From contig OU342638.1 of assembly GCA_910589415.1 (NCBI GenBank), forward strand, positions 37,235,579 to 37,299,578: DNA of 64,000 nucleotides, in the 5' to 3' direction. The stretch comes from Malachius bipustulatus (taxonomy: Eukaryota; Arthropoda; Insecta; Coleoptera; Melyridae). Both the position numbers and the translations under genes were made by a program. Numbering within the stretch: position 1 is the first letter of the stretch; each line of letters begins with the position of its first letter. Shown piece by piece: positions 62,399-64,000 of this stretch. The notes beneath the pieces are model-generated. The model was given only the letters and a program-made list of their open reading frames with translations. It had not been told where the DNA came from and made no database searches.

Positions 62399-64000
62399 CT
62401 GGAAGAGAGAAAAAAGCAACCGTTATTAGGTACCTATGCTGCGAGAGGAGTACCGATGTGGAATAAATGGTGCCGGGAGGGACGCGGACTGCTCTTATTT
62501 GAGGAGTCGTTTCGATCAATTAACGCCCCGGAGGTCGCCAATGGTGAAATACCTACGGGGAAGAGGCGACTGACCAATGTGTCAATATTGTCGCTGCGGA
62601 GTTTTTTCTCGTCATAATTGGGAGGATAAACAGAAATGATTCGAATAACGGCGATATGAGATGAAATTGTAATATATTTTTGAATTTCGCGCTTTTTCCA
62701 GTTCGTTTGATCGGTGTTGCCACGTCCGTATGTCGATTGATTGATTGATACAGTTTTATGGAAAATGATGAAAAATCTTTTTAACACAACCGGAACCAAA
62801 ATGAACACGATATTAAAGAATAATTATTCAAATATCGCGCCATTTATGTACCTAATTACGTCACAAAATAATTATCTGATTGTTTGAATAAAAAAACAGT
62901 GTTGCCACAGCAATTATTCCTATTGGTTGAGACTAAATGCAACGTTGTCGCGTTGTCTAGCGAGTTAATTAAACAGAAATACATTGTTGCCATTTAATTA
63001 TCAATATTGAAACGTTTGATAAAATTCAAAGTTAGGTTTAAATTTCGCGCCTTTTGTTGTTTCTCTCTATCCCGGATTTTACGCAGTTGTCACGTTGTAG
63101 TTGTCACAATCTTCAATCGTTGCTGAAATATCCTGAAAAAACTGAAAATTCTAAATTTCTTATTTTATCTCAAACATTTTCAAAGCCGACTAGATCCCTC
63201 AGGTTTTTTAAATCGGCTTTTGTTTATATAATGGCCGCCATATTGTTTTTTCATATCATTCGGTAAAGTCAACAAGAAAACCAAAAATTTTATACAAAAA
63301 AAATTGAAACATTTTTGTATCCCCCCTTTTTCCATTTTTTTCACCGAATGAGGTCAATGTGACCTCAATATGCTTATCTTATCACCTTTTGTGGCATTCG
63401 GGGGAACAAAAAATCAAAAAAGGGAAACAAAGTTTGATTTCTTTGATACTCTATGAGACTTTTTAGTCCGATCGACGTGAAAACTTTTTTTAAATGCCAG
63501 AAAAACTTAAAAAATATTTATTTTCAACAACAAAAAATATATCTACGGCTGAAATACGGAATCTCCACTTATCAGTTTTTTTCAGGACATATTTCAGCAA
63601 CGATTGAGTTTTGTCCTGATTTTTGTTTCAGATTCTTAATAGTTAGTTCTCGAGGTCCCAATGGTGACAGATATAAAAAAAAAAAACGCCCTGTATATTT
63701 AATAATTTTCAAAAACAACTCGTCTAGAAATGATTCCGAAAATATATAATCGGCCGGATTTAAATTTAGCGCTCTTTTTAAAATTCCCCGTATTATTTGC
63801 ATAAATCATCCCTGTTGCCACGTTGCATTTTTAATTTCCTATGGCCGATTCCTAGGGACTAAAAAATACCCTGTTGTCAATTTGTAATGTTGTTTATAGT
63901 CAATTTCTGGACTGCAAGATTTTAAAACGTCTCTGAAAAGAAATTCTGGAGCTCGTCAGATTCAAATTACGCGCTCCTTTCATCGCTCGTCGTAAATATA
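62399..64000. other. Intron or 5' flank of the giant gene
   Basis: Upstream of the first recognised exon. A 124-codon minus frame (62434-62808) has a stop at the candidate donor and could not be joined in phase. Contains a perfect AGGTCA-N3-TGACCT palindrome at 63351-63365 and several TGTTGCCA words. No other gene seen. Confidence 0.5.
63350..63366. promoter_or_regulatory. Perfect nuclear-receptor-type palindrome (IR3)
   Basis: GAGGTCAATGTGACCTC: two AGGTCA half sites inverted with a 3-nt spacer. This is a nuclear-receptor response element by sequence; function in an insect is not shown. Confidence 0.4.

Overview
The window looks like nuclear DNA from an insect, most likely a beetle (the order is an inference from gene content and style). 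Evidence: AT-rich intergenic DNA; genes split by short (about 50-100 bp) GT-AG introns; insect-type families (ZAD zinc finger, chorion-type peroxidase, arrays of C2H2 fingers); many short inverted-repeat transposons; a tRNA-derived SINE. I see no bacterial, organellar or viral genome features and no CRISPR array.

Layout. 1-3.4 kb (-): 5' part of an I-kappa-B-like ankyrin protein running off the left edge. 5.2-6.1 kb (-): COA7. 7.8-14.8 kb (+): two long paralogous C2H2 arrays (21 and 18 fingers) separated by a 943-bp inverted-repeat element. 15.6 kb: a SINE with a 13-bp target duplication. 16.1-19.4 kb: GDP-L-fucose synthase (+) and SRP receptor alpha (-), tail to tail. 20.2-21.7 kb: two head-to-tail copies of a terminal-inverted-repeat element. 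22.4-23.9 kb (-): possible LTR and a short zinc-finger paralogue with an in-frame stop. 24.8-26.9 kb (+): Ig/LDLa membrane protein. 29.2-30.1 kb (+): a fourth zinc-finger paralogue, cut short by a stop. 32.4-33.9 kb (-): zinc-finger protein of unknown role. 34.7-36.9 kb: transposon-rich, including a P-type element with 8-bp target duplication and a THAP-domain relic. 37.6-39.7 kb (+): ZAD protein with 12 fingers. 41.0-43.0 kb: KICS2 (+) and low-molecular-weight tyrosine phosphatase (-), tail to tail. 45.3-48.2 kb (+): membrane-anchored haem peroxidase. 48.3-50.1 kb: satellite-like array of about 250-bp monomers in a roughly 760-bp higher-order repeat. 53.4-62.4 kb (-): a very large low-complexity, probably nuclear protein of at least 2,300 residues that I do not recognise; its 5' end is not resolved.

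The housekeeping genes are functionally unrelated (respiratory assembly, fucose metabolism, secretion, TORC1 control, phosphatase, peroxidase). The connecting theme is DNA-binding proteins and mobile DNA: four dispersed copies of one zinc-finger family, a ZAD protein, and at least eight families of short transposons. The best candidates for undescribed biology are the P-superfamily element with THAP remnant (35.7-36.3 kb), the zinc-finger family with a shared SUMO-motif-rich N-terminus and two members interrupted by stops before a last finger, the higher-order satellite, and the giant repeat-bearing protein.
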